From: Bacteroidales bacterium
GTDB lineage: Bacteria; Bacteroidota; Bacteroidia; Bacteroidales; UBA4417
Length of the DNA: 64,000 bases
Reading direction: 5' to 3'
Assembly: GCA_016707705.1 (NCBI GenBank)
Contig: JADJHD010000005.1
Location: forward strand, 1 to 64,000
In this document: positions 45,815 through 54,743 of the stretch, piece by piece
How positions within the stretch are numbered: the first letter of the stretch is position 1
Layout: every line of letters starts with the position of its first letter
Program-made: the position numbers and the translations under genes
The notes under the pieces: model-generated
What the model was told of the DNA's origin: nothing
Databases searched by the model: none
The model's input: only the letters and a program-made list of their open reading frames with translations

Positions 45815-46140
45815 TTTTCTCTTATTGTGATAATTCGGTATAAGGTAAAAGTTTTTAGTTGCTAGTTATTAGTGTTGTAGGTTCGGAGTTCAAGGTTCAT
45901 GGTTGCTCAAATTCTTAACTTTCGTCCGCCACGGCGGATCCGTGTCCCTCTGTTCCGCCAGCCGGCGGACGGTTTTGGGATGTGCTACGATCCAAAACAC
46001 TTCGAAAAGCTCAGCGTGGAAAATACTTTTGGATTACATCAACAATCATCACTTCTACGAGTCTCCCAGTCTCCCCGTCCCAAAGTCTCTATGTCTCCAC
46101 ACAATCCGCAATCAAAAATCCGAAATCCGAAATCAAAAAC
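45815..46140. repeat. repeat-filled spacer between scoA and scoB
   Basis: No gene is seen. From about 45846 come TTGCTAGTTATTAGTG and GGTTCGGAGTTCAAGG (as near 25630), hairpins TCCGCCACGGCGGA (45925-45938) and TCCGCCAGCCGGCGGA (45954-45969), and ACACTTCGAAAAGCTCAG (about 45996-46013), the inverted CTTGTCGAAG element. At 46103-46138 short A/T-rich units of AATCCGAA type end against the scoA stop. It resembles the composite element inserted inside an operon. Confidence 0.8.
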
Positions 46141-46830
46141 CTACCTCGTAGTAACCCTTTCAATCCTCTTCTCATAACCCTTTCCCTCAAAAATCCTCTG
46201 CACGAAAATACCCGGGACATGAATATAATTGGGGTCCAAGGTTCCGGCAGGGACCAACTCCTCAACCTCTGCAACAGTTATTTTACCTGCCATTGCCATT
46301 GACTGATTAAAATTATTGGCAGTCTGTTTAAAAACAAGATTGCCATGAGTATCTCCCTTCCATGCCTTAACGAAAGCGAAATCAGCAGTCAGGGCATATT
46401 CCAGCAAATGAGGTTTCCCATTGAAATCCCGCATCTCCTTCCCTTCAGCAACCTCGGTTCCAAATCCTGCCGGGACAAAAAACGCAGGAATCCCCGCACC
46501 ACCGGCCCTGCAGCGTTCGGCAAGCGTTCCCTGAGGTATTAATTCTACTTCAAGCTCTCCGGCAAGCAATTGACGTTCAAATTCAGCATTCTCTCCAACA
46601 TAGGAGGAAATCATCTTATGTATCTGCCTGTTTTTCAATAATAATCCCAGCCCAAAATCATCAACTCCGGCGTTATTCGAAATGCAGGTTAATCCTTTAA
46701 CCCCAAGTTCAAGCAGGGCTTTGATACTATTCTCAGGAATACCGCATAATCCAAACCCTCCGACCATCAGGGTCATCCCATCCTTTACACCTTCAATAGC
46801 CTGATTTGCTGACTTATATACCTTGTTCAT
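46141..46830 (-). CDS. scoA: 3-oxoacid CoA-transferase subunit A
   Basis: 229 residues of the CoA-transferase alpha fold: MVGGFGLCGIPENSIKALLE (glycine-rich start), SNNAGVDDFGLG, and GGAGIPAFFVPAGFGT. Partner of ScoB (45149-45814). It lies between HMG-CoA lyase and scoB in the catabolic block, consistent with processing of acetoacetate from leucine. The C-terminal tail (RIERVTTR) ends at the edge of the repeat spacer. Confidence 0.93.
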   Translation of the reverse strand: MNKVYKSANQAIEGVKDGMTLMVGGFGLCGIPENSIKALLELGVKGLTCISNNAGVDDFGLGLLLKNRQIHKMISSYVGENAEFERQLLAGELEVELIPQGTLAERCRAGGAGIPAFFVPAGFGTEVAEGKEMRDFNGKPHLLEYALTADFAFVKAWKGDTHGNLVFKQTANNFNQSMAMAGKITVAEVEELVPAGTLDPNYIHVPGIFVQRIFEGKGYEKRIERVTTR

Positions 46831-46881
46831 ATTCTAAATTTTGCATATGAAGTTACAAACTTTTTGATGCGATTCTTATCT

Positions 46882-47745
46882 CTAAACAAATATTTTCCTT
46901 GCAGTTTTTTGTGCTTCTGAGAGGGCACTAAAATCGAGTCCTGTCTCTATTCCCAAACTATCACAAAACAGCTGTAAGTTGCTGGTATCCATATTACCCA
47001 ACAATTCATACCCAGACATCGGACAACCTCCGTATCCACCCAAAGCTCCTTCGAAATTTCTAAATCCTGCCGACCATGCAACTTTGATCTTTGGCTCCCA
47101 GTCTTCAAGTTTGGTATGCAGGTGTATCCCCATATCCAGTCCCTCAAAATTGCTAATCAATCTGGAACAAAGTTGTCCAATACTTTCTGCCGTCCCCTCA
47201 CCTGTAATATCAGAAAAAACTATATCATGAAATCCTGCAGCAGCCAACCGTCCAACCTCTTTCAATATCTGTTCCTCACTCCAGGGGTCTCCGTAAGGAT
47301 TTCCAAAAGCCATGGACAGGTATGCTCTAACCTTTTTGCCGGACTCATCAGCAAGAGCCTTGATTTCAATCAATTCCTGCCAAGCCTGGTCAGGTGCTGA
47401 TTTGATATTCCGATCAAGAAAAGTGGGTGAAGTAGAGTATGGAAAACCTATCAAATCAATCTGTTCATACCTGTTAGCCATTCGGCACCCCTTTACATTC
47501 CCGATAACCACCATTATCCTGCTTGCCGAATCCCCCTTTTCGAACTCCGACATCACAATACCCGTGTCAGCCATCTGAGGCACAGCCTTCGGTGAAACAA
47601 AACTCCCCACATCCACCGTATCAAAACCCACCCTCAACAATTGATTGATATAATGAACCTTATCTTCGGTAGGTATAAACCTCCCCCAGCCTTGCATTGC
47701 ATCGCGAACTGTTTCAGTGATTGACATTTTTATCGAAGGGGTCAT
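46882..47745 (-). CDS. mvaB: hydroxymethylglutaryl-CoA lyase
   Basis: 287 residues. It has the complete HMG-CoA lyase set: ETVRDAMQ (R14, D15), GIHLHTK (metal histidines), and the active-site cysteine in GGYGGCPMSG. It splits HMG-CoA into acetoacetate and acetyl-CoA, the last step of leucine breakdown, and the flanking CoA-transferase genes handle the product. Start ATG 47745; ATG 47727 (MSITETVRD) is an equally possible start. Four 7-bp repeats lie directly upstream (47750-47777). Confidence 0.93.
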   Translation of the reverse strand: MTPSIKMSITETVRDAMQGWGRFIPTEDKVHYINQLLRVGFDTVDVGSFVSPKAVPQMADTGIVMSEFEKGDSASRIMVVIGNVKGCRMANRYEQIDLIGFPYSTSPTFLDRNIKSAPDQAWQELIEIKALADESGKKVRAYLSMAFGNPYGDPWSEEQILKEVGRLAAAGFHDIVFSDITGEGTAESIGQLCSRLISNFEGLDMGIHLHTKLEDWEPKIKVAWSAGFRNFEGALGGYGGCPMSGYELLGNMDTSNLQLFCDSLGIETGLDFSALSEAQKTARKIFV

Positions 47746-47749
47746 AGAC

Positions 47750-47777
47750 TGCGGATTGCGGGTTGCGGGTTGCGGAT
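47750..47777 (-). repeat. 7-bp tandem repeat in the leader of HMG-CoA lyase
   Basis: On the plus strand TGCGGAT, TGCGGGT, TGCGGGT, TGCGGAT: four exact-length 7-bp units ending 5 bases upstream of the minus-strand ATG at 47745. Number changes would alter leader length without touching the frame. Confidence 0.85.
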
Positions 47778-47865
47778 TTGAAATCTTGGAGATTTGTTTT
47801 TTGAACTATTTTTTTGATTTTAATTCCTGGAGAGAATGTACTGTAAAGAACAATTTATTAAGTGT

Positions 47866-48219
47866 TTAGATGTTTTTACTGGCAGTCTTTATGGAGGCAA
47901 CAAAGATTGCTAGTAGTGAATTTGATTCCTGTATCAATTTATTGACAATAGTTTCATCCAGAAGCTTTGCTTCAATCATTAACTGAAGCCAAAAAATTGT
48001 TTCATCACACTCTTCTTCAACAATGCCAAGTTTGGCAATAAAGTCCTTTCTTGATTTTGCCCTGCATGATGCCCGATAATTAGCAGCAGTTGAAGTTGCT
48101 GATTTGATTATCTGATAGGTAATAACCTTACTCTCCTGGCTAATCGGCAACTTCTTGGTTATCTTAATAATTTCCAGTGCCAGCTGCATAGTTCTTTTCT
48201 GTAATTCGTACTTATCCAT
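47866..48219 (-). CDS. four-helix bundle protein (S23/IVP type)
   Basis: 117 residues from ATG 48219 (MDKYELQKRTMQLALEII). It matches the family originally found in 23S rRNA intervening sequences: KSATSTAANYRASCRAKSRKDFIAKLGIVEEE-type core, trimmed here, and repeated helices. These proteins occur in many Bacteroidota, often beside repeats or mobile DNA, and their function is unknown. It interrupts the catabolic block between HMG-CoA lyase and the acyl-CoA dehydrogenase. An upstream extension to 48252 exists. Confidence 0.85.
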   Translation of the reverse strand: MDKYELQKRTMQLALEIIKITKKLPISQESKVITYQIIKSATSTAANYRASCRAKSRKDFIAKLGIVEEECDETIFWLQLMIEAKLLDETIVNKLIQESNSLLAIFVASIKTASKNI

Positions 48220-48399
48220 GAGTTCCCTCAAAAGTTGAAATCTTATTCTCATCTGTTTAATTAAACTTTTAATTTAATAAATCAATGAATAAGTTGAGGT
48301 CTCAACCTTTTTATCTCATCACAAAGTTTGAATTCAAATGTGTGATCCAGTCCGAAAACAATCAAGTCCGAATCCAAAACATCAATCAGAAATCAGAAA

Positions 48400-49545
48400 T
48401 CAGCAACCAATATACCTCGAAATAACAAGCCTCTGAATCTCCGACGTACCTTCCCCGATCTGCAGCAACCTCTGGTCCCTGTAGAAACGTTCAACCTCAT
48501 AATCCTTCATCAAACCGTAACCTCCATGTATCTGCACGGCTTCATCAGCAACTTCCTTTGCTATTTCCGAACAGTAAAGTTTCGACATGGCAGCTTCCTT
48601 GGCAAAGGGGTGCTTATTATCCTTGAGCCAGCAAGCTTTGTAGAGGAGATTTCTGGCTAATTCAATCTTGGTGGCCATATCAGCCAGTTTGAAAGCAATA
48701 GTTTGGAATTTAGAAATAGCTTGTCCGAACTGCTTACGCTCCTGTGCATACTTCAACGCCAGTTCAAAGGCACCTTGAGCACATCCCAGACCCATTGCAG
48801 CAATTGAAAGCCTTCCGTTATCAAGAGTGGAAAGCATAATTTTTGAACCGTCACCTACTTTCCCAAGGAGATTTCCTTCAGGAACGGCGCAATCATCAAA
48901 AAACAATTCTGCAGTATCACTGGCCCTCCACATCATTTTTCCATGCATTGCCCTTCTGGTAAACCCGGGCGTATCTTTTTCAACAATTATAGTTGAAAAC
49001 ACCTTTTTCCCATCCACTTCTCCTGTAACTGCCTGAACGGTAGTCCCTACTGAAATATCAGCAGAGCCATTGGTGATGAAGATCTTGGATCCATTGATAA
49101 TCCATTGGCCATCTTTCAGATATGCCTTTGTCTTGGAACCCCTCGAATCGGATCCTGCATCCGGCTCTGTCAGTCCGAATGCCCAGAGCTCTTCACCGGT
49201 GCATAATCCAGGCAGATACTTCATCTTTTGCTCTTCGGTTCCATAGTAGTAGAGTGGACCAATACCAAGAGAATTATGGGCAGCAATAGTGGCAGCCTGC
49301 GAGCCGTCGATTCTTGCAAGCTCTTCAACGGCAATGATATACGATAAGGTATCCATCCCATGACCACCATATTTGGTTGGAACGGTGATTCCAAACAAGC
49401 CCAACTCTCCCATCTTTTTTGTCAGTTCCGGAGAAAATCTGGCTTCATCATCCAATTCCCGGGCTAACGGACGGATTTCACGTTCTGCAAAGTCCCTGAC
49501 CGTGCTTCGGATAAGGTTTTGTTCTTCTGTAAGTTCAAAATTCAT
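48400..49545 (-). CDS. short/branched-chain acyl-CoA dehydrogenase
   Basis: 381 residues with the acyl-CoA dehydrogenase fold: LTEPDAGSDSRG (FAD/substrate loop), RKQFGQAISKFQ, and the catalytic glutamate in IGEGTSEIQ near residue 366. Context (carboxylase, hydratase, HMG-CoA lyase) suggests isovaleryl-CoA oxidation. Isovaleryl-CoA dehydrogenases, however, usually carry their base on an earlier helix (ER motif), where this protein has NGR. It therefore has the short-chain layout, and isovaleryl-CoA specificity is an inference. Electrons go to ETF. The 3' end overlaps short GATTTCT repeats. Confidence 0.88.
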   Translation of the reverse strand: MNFELTEEQNLIRSTVRDFAEREIRPLARELDDEARFSPELTKKMGELGLFGITVPTKYGGHGMDTLSYIIAVEELARIDGSQAATIAAHNSLGIGPLYYYGTEEQKMKYLPGLCTGEELWAFGLTEPDAGSDSRGSKTKAYLKDGQWIINGSKIFITNGSADISVGTTVQAVTGEVDGKKVFSTIIVEKDTPGFTRRAMHGKMMWRASDTAELFFDDCAVPEGNLLGKVGDGSKIMLSTLDNGRLSIAAMGLGCAQGAFELALKYAQERKQFGQAISKFQTIAFKLADMATKIELARNLLYKACWLKDNKHPFAKEAAMSKLYCSEIAKEVADEAVQIHGGYGLMKDYEVERFYRDQRLLQIGEGTSEIQRLVISRYIGC

Positions 49546-49686
49546 AAAATATATGTTTCAAGGGGTGGTTGGTAAAAATGGAGGACTTGCTGCTCGTGAT
49601 TAAATTAGCCTATGTCTGCAAATCAGGAGCGGCCATTAACTGATATAAAACAATTGGTTCAAGCTTTTGATTGGGTAATGAAAGGA

Positions 49687-51678
49687 CTATTCAGCATCCT
49701 TCAAATGGACGAGTCTGGTGCTTCCATCTACAAGGTCACCTACAGCGACATTGATGCGCTCAACTTCTCCATCTCTTGGACAAAGAATCCGGTTTTCCAT
49801 CTTCATGGCTTCAACAACCAGCAATAAATCGCCCTTTACAACTGCTTGTCCTTCTGCAACATCAATCTTAATAACCCTTCCCGGCATAGGCGATAAAATA
49901 TCACCGTTTTCTCCGGATGAACTGGATTCGGAATTTGAGAATTCTTGTTGTACAGGTAATATATCAAGGCGATGTACTTCAAAACTGAACCCTGAGTGGC
50001 TTACCAATATTCTGCCAGGTTCATCGGCTGAAATCCAACAGAGATAATGATTACCTTCAATATTTAGTTCCAGTTTCCCTTTTTCATGGAGATGGTAGCC
50101 TGCAATACAATTACTTCCATTTATACTTGCAACTATTTGGTTGTTAGTATAGGATTCGAGAACCATGCTGTAATTTTTATCAGCTATCCGGAATTGAGGC
50201 CTCATATATTGCCTCCAATAACCAATTTGCTCCCAGGCATTTCCATTTCTTTCCCTATTGAAATGCAATGAGCCTACCAGTCCCGAAATCAATAATAGTG
50301 AGATGTCAATTGCCTGTCTCCCGCTTTCAATAGCCGACAATAGTTCATTTGAGTATTCATCACAATACTTTGTCGTAATCCTGTTCTGTATGAAGGAATC
50401 CTGATTCAGAACAGCCAGCAGGTATGATATATTGCTCTTTATTCCATGAACGATATACTGATTCAGAGCCTGCATCATCCTTTGCCTCGCTTGTTCCCTA
50501 TCCTCTCCCCACACAATCAGTTTGGAGATCATGGGGTCATAATTGCTCCGGATTATCGGCTTGCCCTCAATGGCAGAGTCCACTCTGATAAATTCTCCGG
50601 CAGGCTCATGATAGAGTTGCGTTTCACCGGGTGAAGGCATAAATTGATTTTCAGGGTCTTCGGCATAGATGCGGCATTCAATTGCATGCCCTCGCTGAAC
50701 AAGATCATCCTGCACAAAGCGAAGCTGTTCACCGGAGGCAACCCTCAGCTGTTCTTCAACGATATCAATACCTGTAGTCATTTCTGTTACCGGATGTTCC
50801 ACCTGAATACGGGTGTTCATTTCCAGGAAGTAATAATTCAGGCTCGAATCCACCAGAAACTCAATGGTTCCGGCACCGCTGTATCCAATGGCCTTGCCAA
50901 GTTTAACAGCAGCTTCCCCCATTTTCATCCGCACTTCCTGATTCAGGGTGGGAGAAGGAGCTTCCTCTATGATTTTCTGATATCTTCTCTGGATCGAGCA
51001 TTCCCTCTCAAAGAGGTGCACTACGTTTCCATGCGAATCGCCAAGAAGCTGAATTTCAATATGTCTCGGATTTTCAACAAACTTCTCAATGTAAACGGTT
51101 CCATCGGAAAAGTAGTTGGCTGCTTCCCTGGAAGTTGACTCAAGGGCTTCAGAGAGTTCAGCTTTTGTTCTGACTATCCTCATACCCTTTCCACCTCCAC
51201 CGGCAGCTGCTTTAACCAGGACAGGAAAACCAATAGAATCAACCTGCTGAAGCAAATAATCCTTATCGCCTGTAAGTCCCTTTGTGACCTGAACACCGGC
51301 TGATTCGGCAAATGCGCGGGCTTCTATTTTATTACCCATAACATGCATTGCTCTTTCATCGGGGCCTACGAAAAGCATTCCGGCTCTTTTGCAAGCAATC
51401 ACAAATGCAGGGTTTTCGGCGAGAAATCCGTAACCGGGATGAATAGCCTGACATCTGGTTTCAACTCCGATTTTAATAATCTTCTCAATATTCAGATAGG
51501 TGTCTGCAAGCTCCGATTGCCCTATGCAATAAGCCTCATCAGCCTGGCTAACATGCAGACTATCAGCATCTAACTCCGAATAAATACAGACGGTACGGAT
51601 TCCCATTTTCCGTGCTGTCCTGAGAATGCGCAGGGCAATTTCCCCCCGGTTTGCAATCAGTAACTTGTTGATTTTCAT
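49687..51678 (-). CDS. mccA: acyl-CoA carboxylase alpha subunit (biotin carboxylase + biotin carrier), likely methylcrotonyl-CoA
   Basis: 663 residues. Biotin carboxylase domain (about 1-450; KLLIANRGEIALRILRTA, ATP loop AAGGGGKGMRIV, EMNTRIQVEHPVTE), a middle region, and a C-terminal biotinyl domain with the biotin lysine in VEAMKMEN. With the beta subunit (53058-54665) it carboxylates an acyl-CoA; neighbours of leucine degradation indicate 3-methylcrotonyl-CoA, though propionyl-CoA cannot be excluded. The frame runs to 51876, but ATG 51678 (MKINKLLIANRG) is the family start. Confidence 0.9.
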   Translation of the reverse strand: MKINKLLIANRGEIALRILRTARKMGIRTVCIYSELDADSLHVSQADEAYCIGQSELADTYLNIEKIIKIGVETRCQAIHPGYGFLAENPAFVIACKRAGMLFVGPDERAMHVMGNKIEARAFAESAGVQVTKGLTGDKDYLLQQVDSIGFPVLVKAAAGGGGKGMRIVRTKAELSEALESTSREAANYFSDGTVYIEKFVENPRHIEIQLLGDSHGNVVHLFERECSIQRRYQKIIEEAPSPTLNQEVRMKMGEAAVKLGKAIGYSGAGTIEFLVDSSLNYYFLEMNTRIQVEHPVTEMTTGIDIVEEQLRVASGEQLRFVQDDLVQRGHAIECRIYAEDPENQFMPSPGETQLYHEPAGEFIRVDSAIEGKPIIRSNYDPMISKLIVWGEDREQARQRMMQALNQYIVHGIKSNISYLLAVLNQDSFIQNRITTKYCDEYSNELLSAIESGRQAIDISLLLISGLVGSLHFNRERNGNAWEQIGYWRQYMRPQFRIADKNYSMVLESYTNNQIVASINGSNCIAGYHLHEKGKLELNIEGNHYLCWISADEPGRILVSHSGFSFEVHRLDILPVQQEFSNSESSSSGENGDILSPMPGRVIKIDVAEGQAVVKGDLLLVVEAMKMENRILCPRDGEVERINVAVGDLVDGSTRLVHLKDAE

Positions 51679-51790
51679 ATATAAGTAGAGAGGGTTGCTG
51701 GATTGTTTGCATACAATAGCAAGGGGGAAGAATCCCCAACTGCTACTCAATAAAAATAAGAAATTAATTCTTAATCTGAAGCAGGAAAAG

Positions 51791-52582
51791 CTATTCCTTA
51801 ACCCAATTTGGTTTCCGCTTCTCCAGGAAAGCGGCCATTCCCTCCTGACCTTCTTCGGAAGCCCTGATTTCTGCAATCATATGGGCTGTATAGGATAAGG
51901 CCTCATCAAGTGTGATATTATTGGCAACCTCATCAATCAGCTTTTTGCAATGCGCAATTGCATTGGGGCCACTGGTTTTAAGCAGTGAAACCAAATCATC
52001 AACATAAGCCTGTATTTCAGCTGAAGGCAAAGATTTATTTACCAATCGGAAGTGCTCAGCTTCCTTGCCGTTGATCCTCCGACCGGTAAGCATAAGTTCC
52101 CTGGCGCCATATTCCCCTACTCTTTTTATCACATAAGGAGAAATACATGCTGGTACAATCCCGATTTTTACTTCACTCAGGGAAAAGACGGTGTCATCAT
52201 CACAAACTGCAATATCGCAGGCAGCCAGTAATCCGTTGGCTCCACCAATTGCCGCTCCATGAACTACCGCAATTGTTGGTTTTGGAGATGTATAAATTGT
52301 ATAGAAACATTGTGATAACCTGAAACTCTCTTCGTAATTCTGTTCATAGGAATAACCGGCAACACCTTTCATCCAGTTCAAATCTGCTCCTGCACAGAAC
52401 GATTTGCCTTCTCCCCTCATTATGATAGCCCTGACGGAATCATCCTTCTCTATAGTCCGGAAGGCGGAAATCATCTCGGCTATCATTACCTCGTTAAACG
52501 CATTTCTTATATCAGGCCGGTTAAGACTGATAACAGCTATTTCTTCCGAAATCTCTATTTTGAGGGTGGTGTAATTCGCCAT
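51791..52582 (-). CDS. liuC: enoyl-CoA hydratase, likely methylglutaconyl-CoA hydratase
   Basis: 263 residues of the crotonase fold: SFCAGADLNWMKG (first oxyanion loop), HGAAIGGANGLLAACDIAV (second), and SEVKIGIVPACISPYV. The ADLNWMK wording is typical of methylglutaconyl-CoA hydratases in liu clusters. It would hydrate 3-methylglutaconyl-CoA to HMG-CoA, between the carboxylase and the lyase of this block. It lies 9 bases past the stop of the small unknown gene. Confidence 0.88.
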   Translation of the reverse strand: MANYTTLKIEISEEIAVISLNRPDIRNAFNEVMIAEMISAFRTIEKDDSVRAIIMRGEGKSFCAGADLNWMKGVAGYSYEQNYEESFRLSQCFYTIYTSPKPTIAVVHGAAIGGANGLLAACDIAVCDDDTVFSLSEVKIGIVPACISPYVIKRVGEYGARELMLTGRRINGKEAEHFRLVNKSLPSAEIQAYVDDLVSLLKTSGPNAIAHCKKLIDEVANNITLDEALSYTAHMIAEIRASEEGQEGMAAFLEKRKPNWVKE

Positions 52583-52591
52583 ATTCCTGTT

Positions 52592-52927
52592 TTAAGGTTT
52601 TGAATCATGGTCAGAAGGCTTTCCTGACCTGGATTGCGGTTTATTGGAAGTAATCTTCCATGTGTCAGCCTGGTTTCTTCGCATTGCGATGCACCCTTCA
52701 GGTAAATGGGCAATTTCTCCTATCGAAGGGTCAATCATCAATATCTCTTCCAAAGATACCAATACAACCTTCTCATCCGAATTCATCTTATCCTCCTTTG
52801 AGAAAAACTTCCAAAAACCGTCATCAGCCTCGTGTATTACGATTGTAATCGATTTGGCCTGATCCAGTACCTGCAAATTCGTATACACAGGTGTGCTTAA
52901 CGAACATCTAAAGTTATTCTTAATCAT
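52592..52927 (-). CDS. small hypothetical protein in the leucine operon
   Basis: 111 residues from ATG 52927 (MIKNNFRCSLST). Mixed alpha/beta with IVIHEADDGFWKFFS, VLVSLEEILMIDPSIGEI and LPEGCIAMRRNQADTW. The layout recalls DUF2185/Imm33-like proteins, but I would not assign it. The C-terminus is charged and serine-rich (KPQSRSGKPSDHDSKP). It is tightly packed between carboxylase beta and the hydratase, so it is probably co-transcribed. Confidence 0.6.
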   Translation of the reverse strand: MIKNNFRCSLSTPVYTNLQVLDQAKSITIVIHEADDGFWKFFSKEDKMNSDEKVVLVSLEEILMIDPSIGEIAHLPEGCIAMRRNQADTWKITSNKPQSRSGKPSDHDSKP

Positions 52928-53057
52928 AGTCTTCCAACTTGAACGGGTAATGTGAGTACTACAAAAATGATACGGATGTGTCATAGCCCAGCACGAGACT
53001 GACAACATCGGGGAATACGAAGGGATAATTCAATTCAGTTAAAAACCTCTCAGATCA

Positions 53058-54665
53058 TTACATCCTGAAAACGCCATAATGGGTGTCGTCCCATTTCCTG
53101 TTCAGTGAAGCAGAAATGCCCATTGAAAGGATTTTACGGGTATCCACAGGATCGATGATTCCATCATCCCATAAACGGGCTGTGCTGTAATAAGCAGAAC
53201 CTTCATCTTCATACTTGCTCAGAATGCTGTTTCGCAATTGTTCTTTCTCTTCCTTACTTAAAGTCTGTCCTTTCGATCGAAGTTGCTCCTCCTTCACAGT
53301 AATGAGCACTCCTGCAGCCTGTTCGCCTCCCATGACGCTGATTTTGGCATTGGGCCACATAAACAGCAATCTGGGTTCATAGGCTCTGCCGGCCATAGCA
53401 TAGTTGCCGGCACCAAAGGAACCTCCGAACACTACTGTGAACTTGGGCACATTGGCATTAGCAACAGCATGAACCAGCTTGGCTCCATCGCGTGCTATTC
53501 CCCTTCTCTCATATTCCTTACCGACAATAAATCCGGTAATGTTCTGAAGGAAGACGATCGGGACATTCCTCGAAGTGCACAGTTCAATGAAATGGGCACC
53601 CTTAAGGGCTGTCTCCGAAAAAAGCACACCGTTGTTGGCCAGAATCCCCACCGGAAAACCCATAATGTGGGCAAATCCGGTCACAAGTGTTGGGGCATAC
53701 CTGGCCTTGAACTCATGGAACCTGCTTCCATCTACCATTCTGGCTATAATTTCGTGGGAATCCACCGGTTTTCTCAAATCAATCGGTGCAATCCCGTACA
53801 ATTCTGCCGGGTCATAGAAGGGTTCCTCAACGGTAGCCAATTCAAGCAACTGTCGTTCAGGCTTTTTAAGGGTAAGAAAGATATCGCGGCATATCTGGAT
53901 TGCGTGACGATCATTTTCAGCCATATGATCTGCCACTCCGGAAATGGAGGTATGTACATCGGCGCCACCAAGCTCCTCTGCACTCACTTCTTCTCCGGTT
54001 GCTGCTTTCACAAGGGGTGGTCCACCAATAAATATCGTCCCCTGCTTTCGCACAATAATTGTTTCATCGCTCATTGCCGGCACATACGCCCCACCGGCAG
54101 TACATGACCCCATAACAATGGCAATCTGCGGTATTCCCCGGGCCGACATTCTGGCCTGGTTAAAAAAGAATCTCCCAAAGTCATATTTGTCAGGAAAGAC
54201 CTTGGCCTGCTCCGGCAGAAACACCCCGCCGGAATCAACCATGTAAACACATGGCAAATTATTCTCCATCGCTATTTCCTGAGCCCTGACATGCTTCTTG
54301 ATGGTTTGCTCGATATATGTACCTCCCTTTACGGTTGCATCATTTGCAACAATAACAGCCTCACGACCCTGAATCATTCCAATACCGGTAACAATTCCGG
54401 CACTGGGGAACTCATTGCTGTAAAGCCCGTAGGCAGCCAAAGGAGAAAGCTCAAGAAAAGGGGTGTTCGGATCAATCAACAGGTCAATACGCTCCCGGGC
54501 CAGTAGCTTTCCCCTCTCCTTATGCTTCTGGATGATGGCAGAGGGTACTGCATTCATCACATTGCGGTAAAGATCCCGGTACTCGCCCAGCAGCCTCAGA
54601 TAATCAGCGTTCGCAGCCTTGAAGTCCTCAGAGGCCGTCCTAACTTGTGACTCAATCCGATACAA
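53058..54665 (-). CDS. mccB: acyl-CoA carboxylase beta subunit (carboxyltransferase), likely methylcrotonyl-CoA
   Basis: 535 residues with N and C carboxyltransferase crotonase-like halves: VANDATVKGGTYIEQTIKKH, MGSCTAGGAYVPAMSDE (first oxyanion), GGPPLVKAATGEEVSAEELGG, and FGGSFGAGNYAMAGRAYEP (second). The TYIEQTIKKH and AMSDE features favour MCC over PCC/ACC. It transfers CO2 from carboxybiotin on MccA to methylcrotonyl-CoA. The only start is TTG 54665, since no in-frame ATG lies upstream before the promoter-like sequence. First metabolic gene of the block in reading direction. Confidence 0.92.
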   Translation of the reverse strand: MYRIESQVRTASEDFKAANADYLRLLGEYRDLYRNVMNAVPSAIIQKHKERGKLLARERIDLLIDPNTPFLELSPLAAYGLYSNEFPSAGIVTGIGMIQGREAVIVANDATVKGGTYIEQTIKKHVRAQEIAMENNLPCVYMVDSGGVFLPEQAKVFPDKYDFGRFFFNQARMSARGIPQIAIVMGSCTAGGAYVPAMSDETIIVRKQGTIFIGGPPLVKAATGEEVSAEELGGADVHTSISGVADHMAENDRHAIQICRDIFLTLKKPERQLLELATVEEPFYDPAELYGIAPIDLRKPVDSHEIIARMVDGSRFHEFKARYAPTLVTGFAHIMGFPVGILANNGVLFSETALKGAHFIELCTSRNVPIVFLQNITGFIVGKEYERRGIARDGAKLVHAVANANVPKFTVVFGGSFGAGNYAMAGRAYEPRLLFMWPNAKISVMGGEQAAGVLITVKEEQLRSKGQTLSKEEKEQLRNSILSKYEDEGSAYYSTARLWDDGIIDPVDTRKILSMGISASLNRKWDDTHYGVFRM

Positions 54666-54743
54666 CGATGGAGGGGTTACTTGTGAAAAGGTAAATTTAG
54701 AAAAAAACCTATTCGGAACTAATTCCGTTAATCAAAATTTAAT

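Noticed and set aside
49612..49827. 71-codon plus-strand frame
   Set aside because: Mostly antisense to the C-terminal biotinyl domain of the carboxylase alpha gene.
53283..54107. 274-codon frame on the plus strand
   Set aside because: It lies antisense to the complete carboxylase beta gene, reads histidine/cysteine/glycine-rich shadow sequence and has no recognisable domain.
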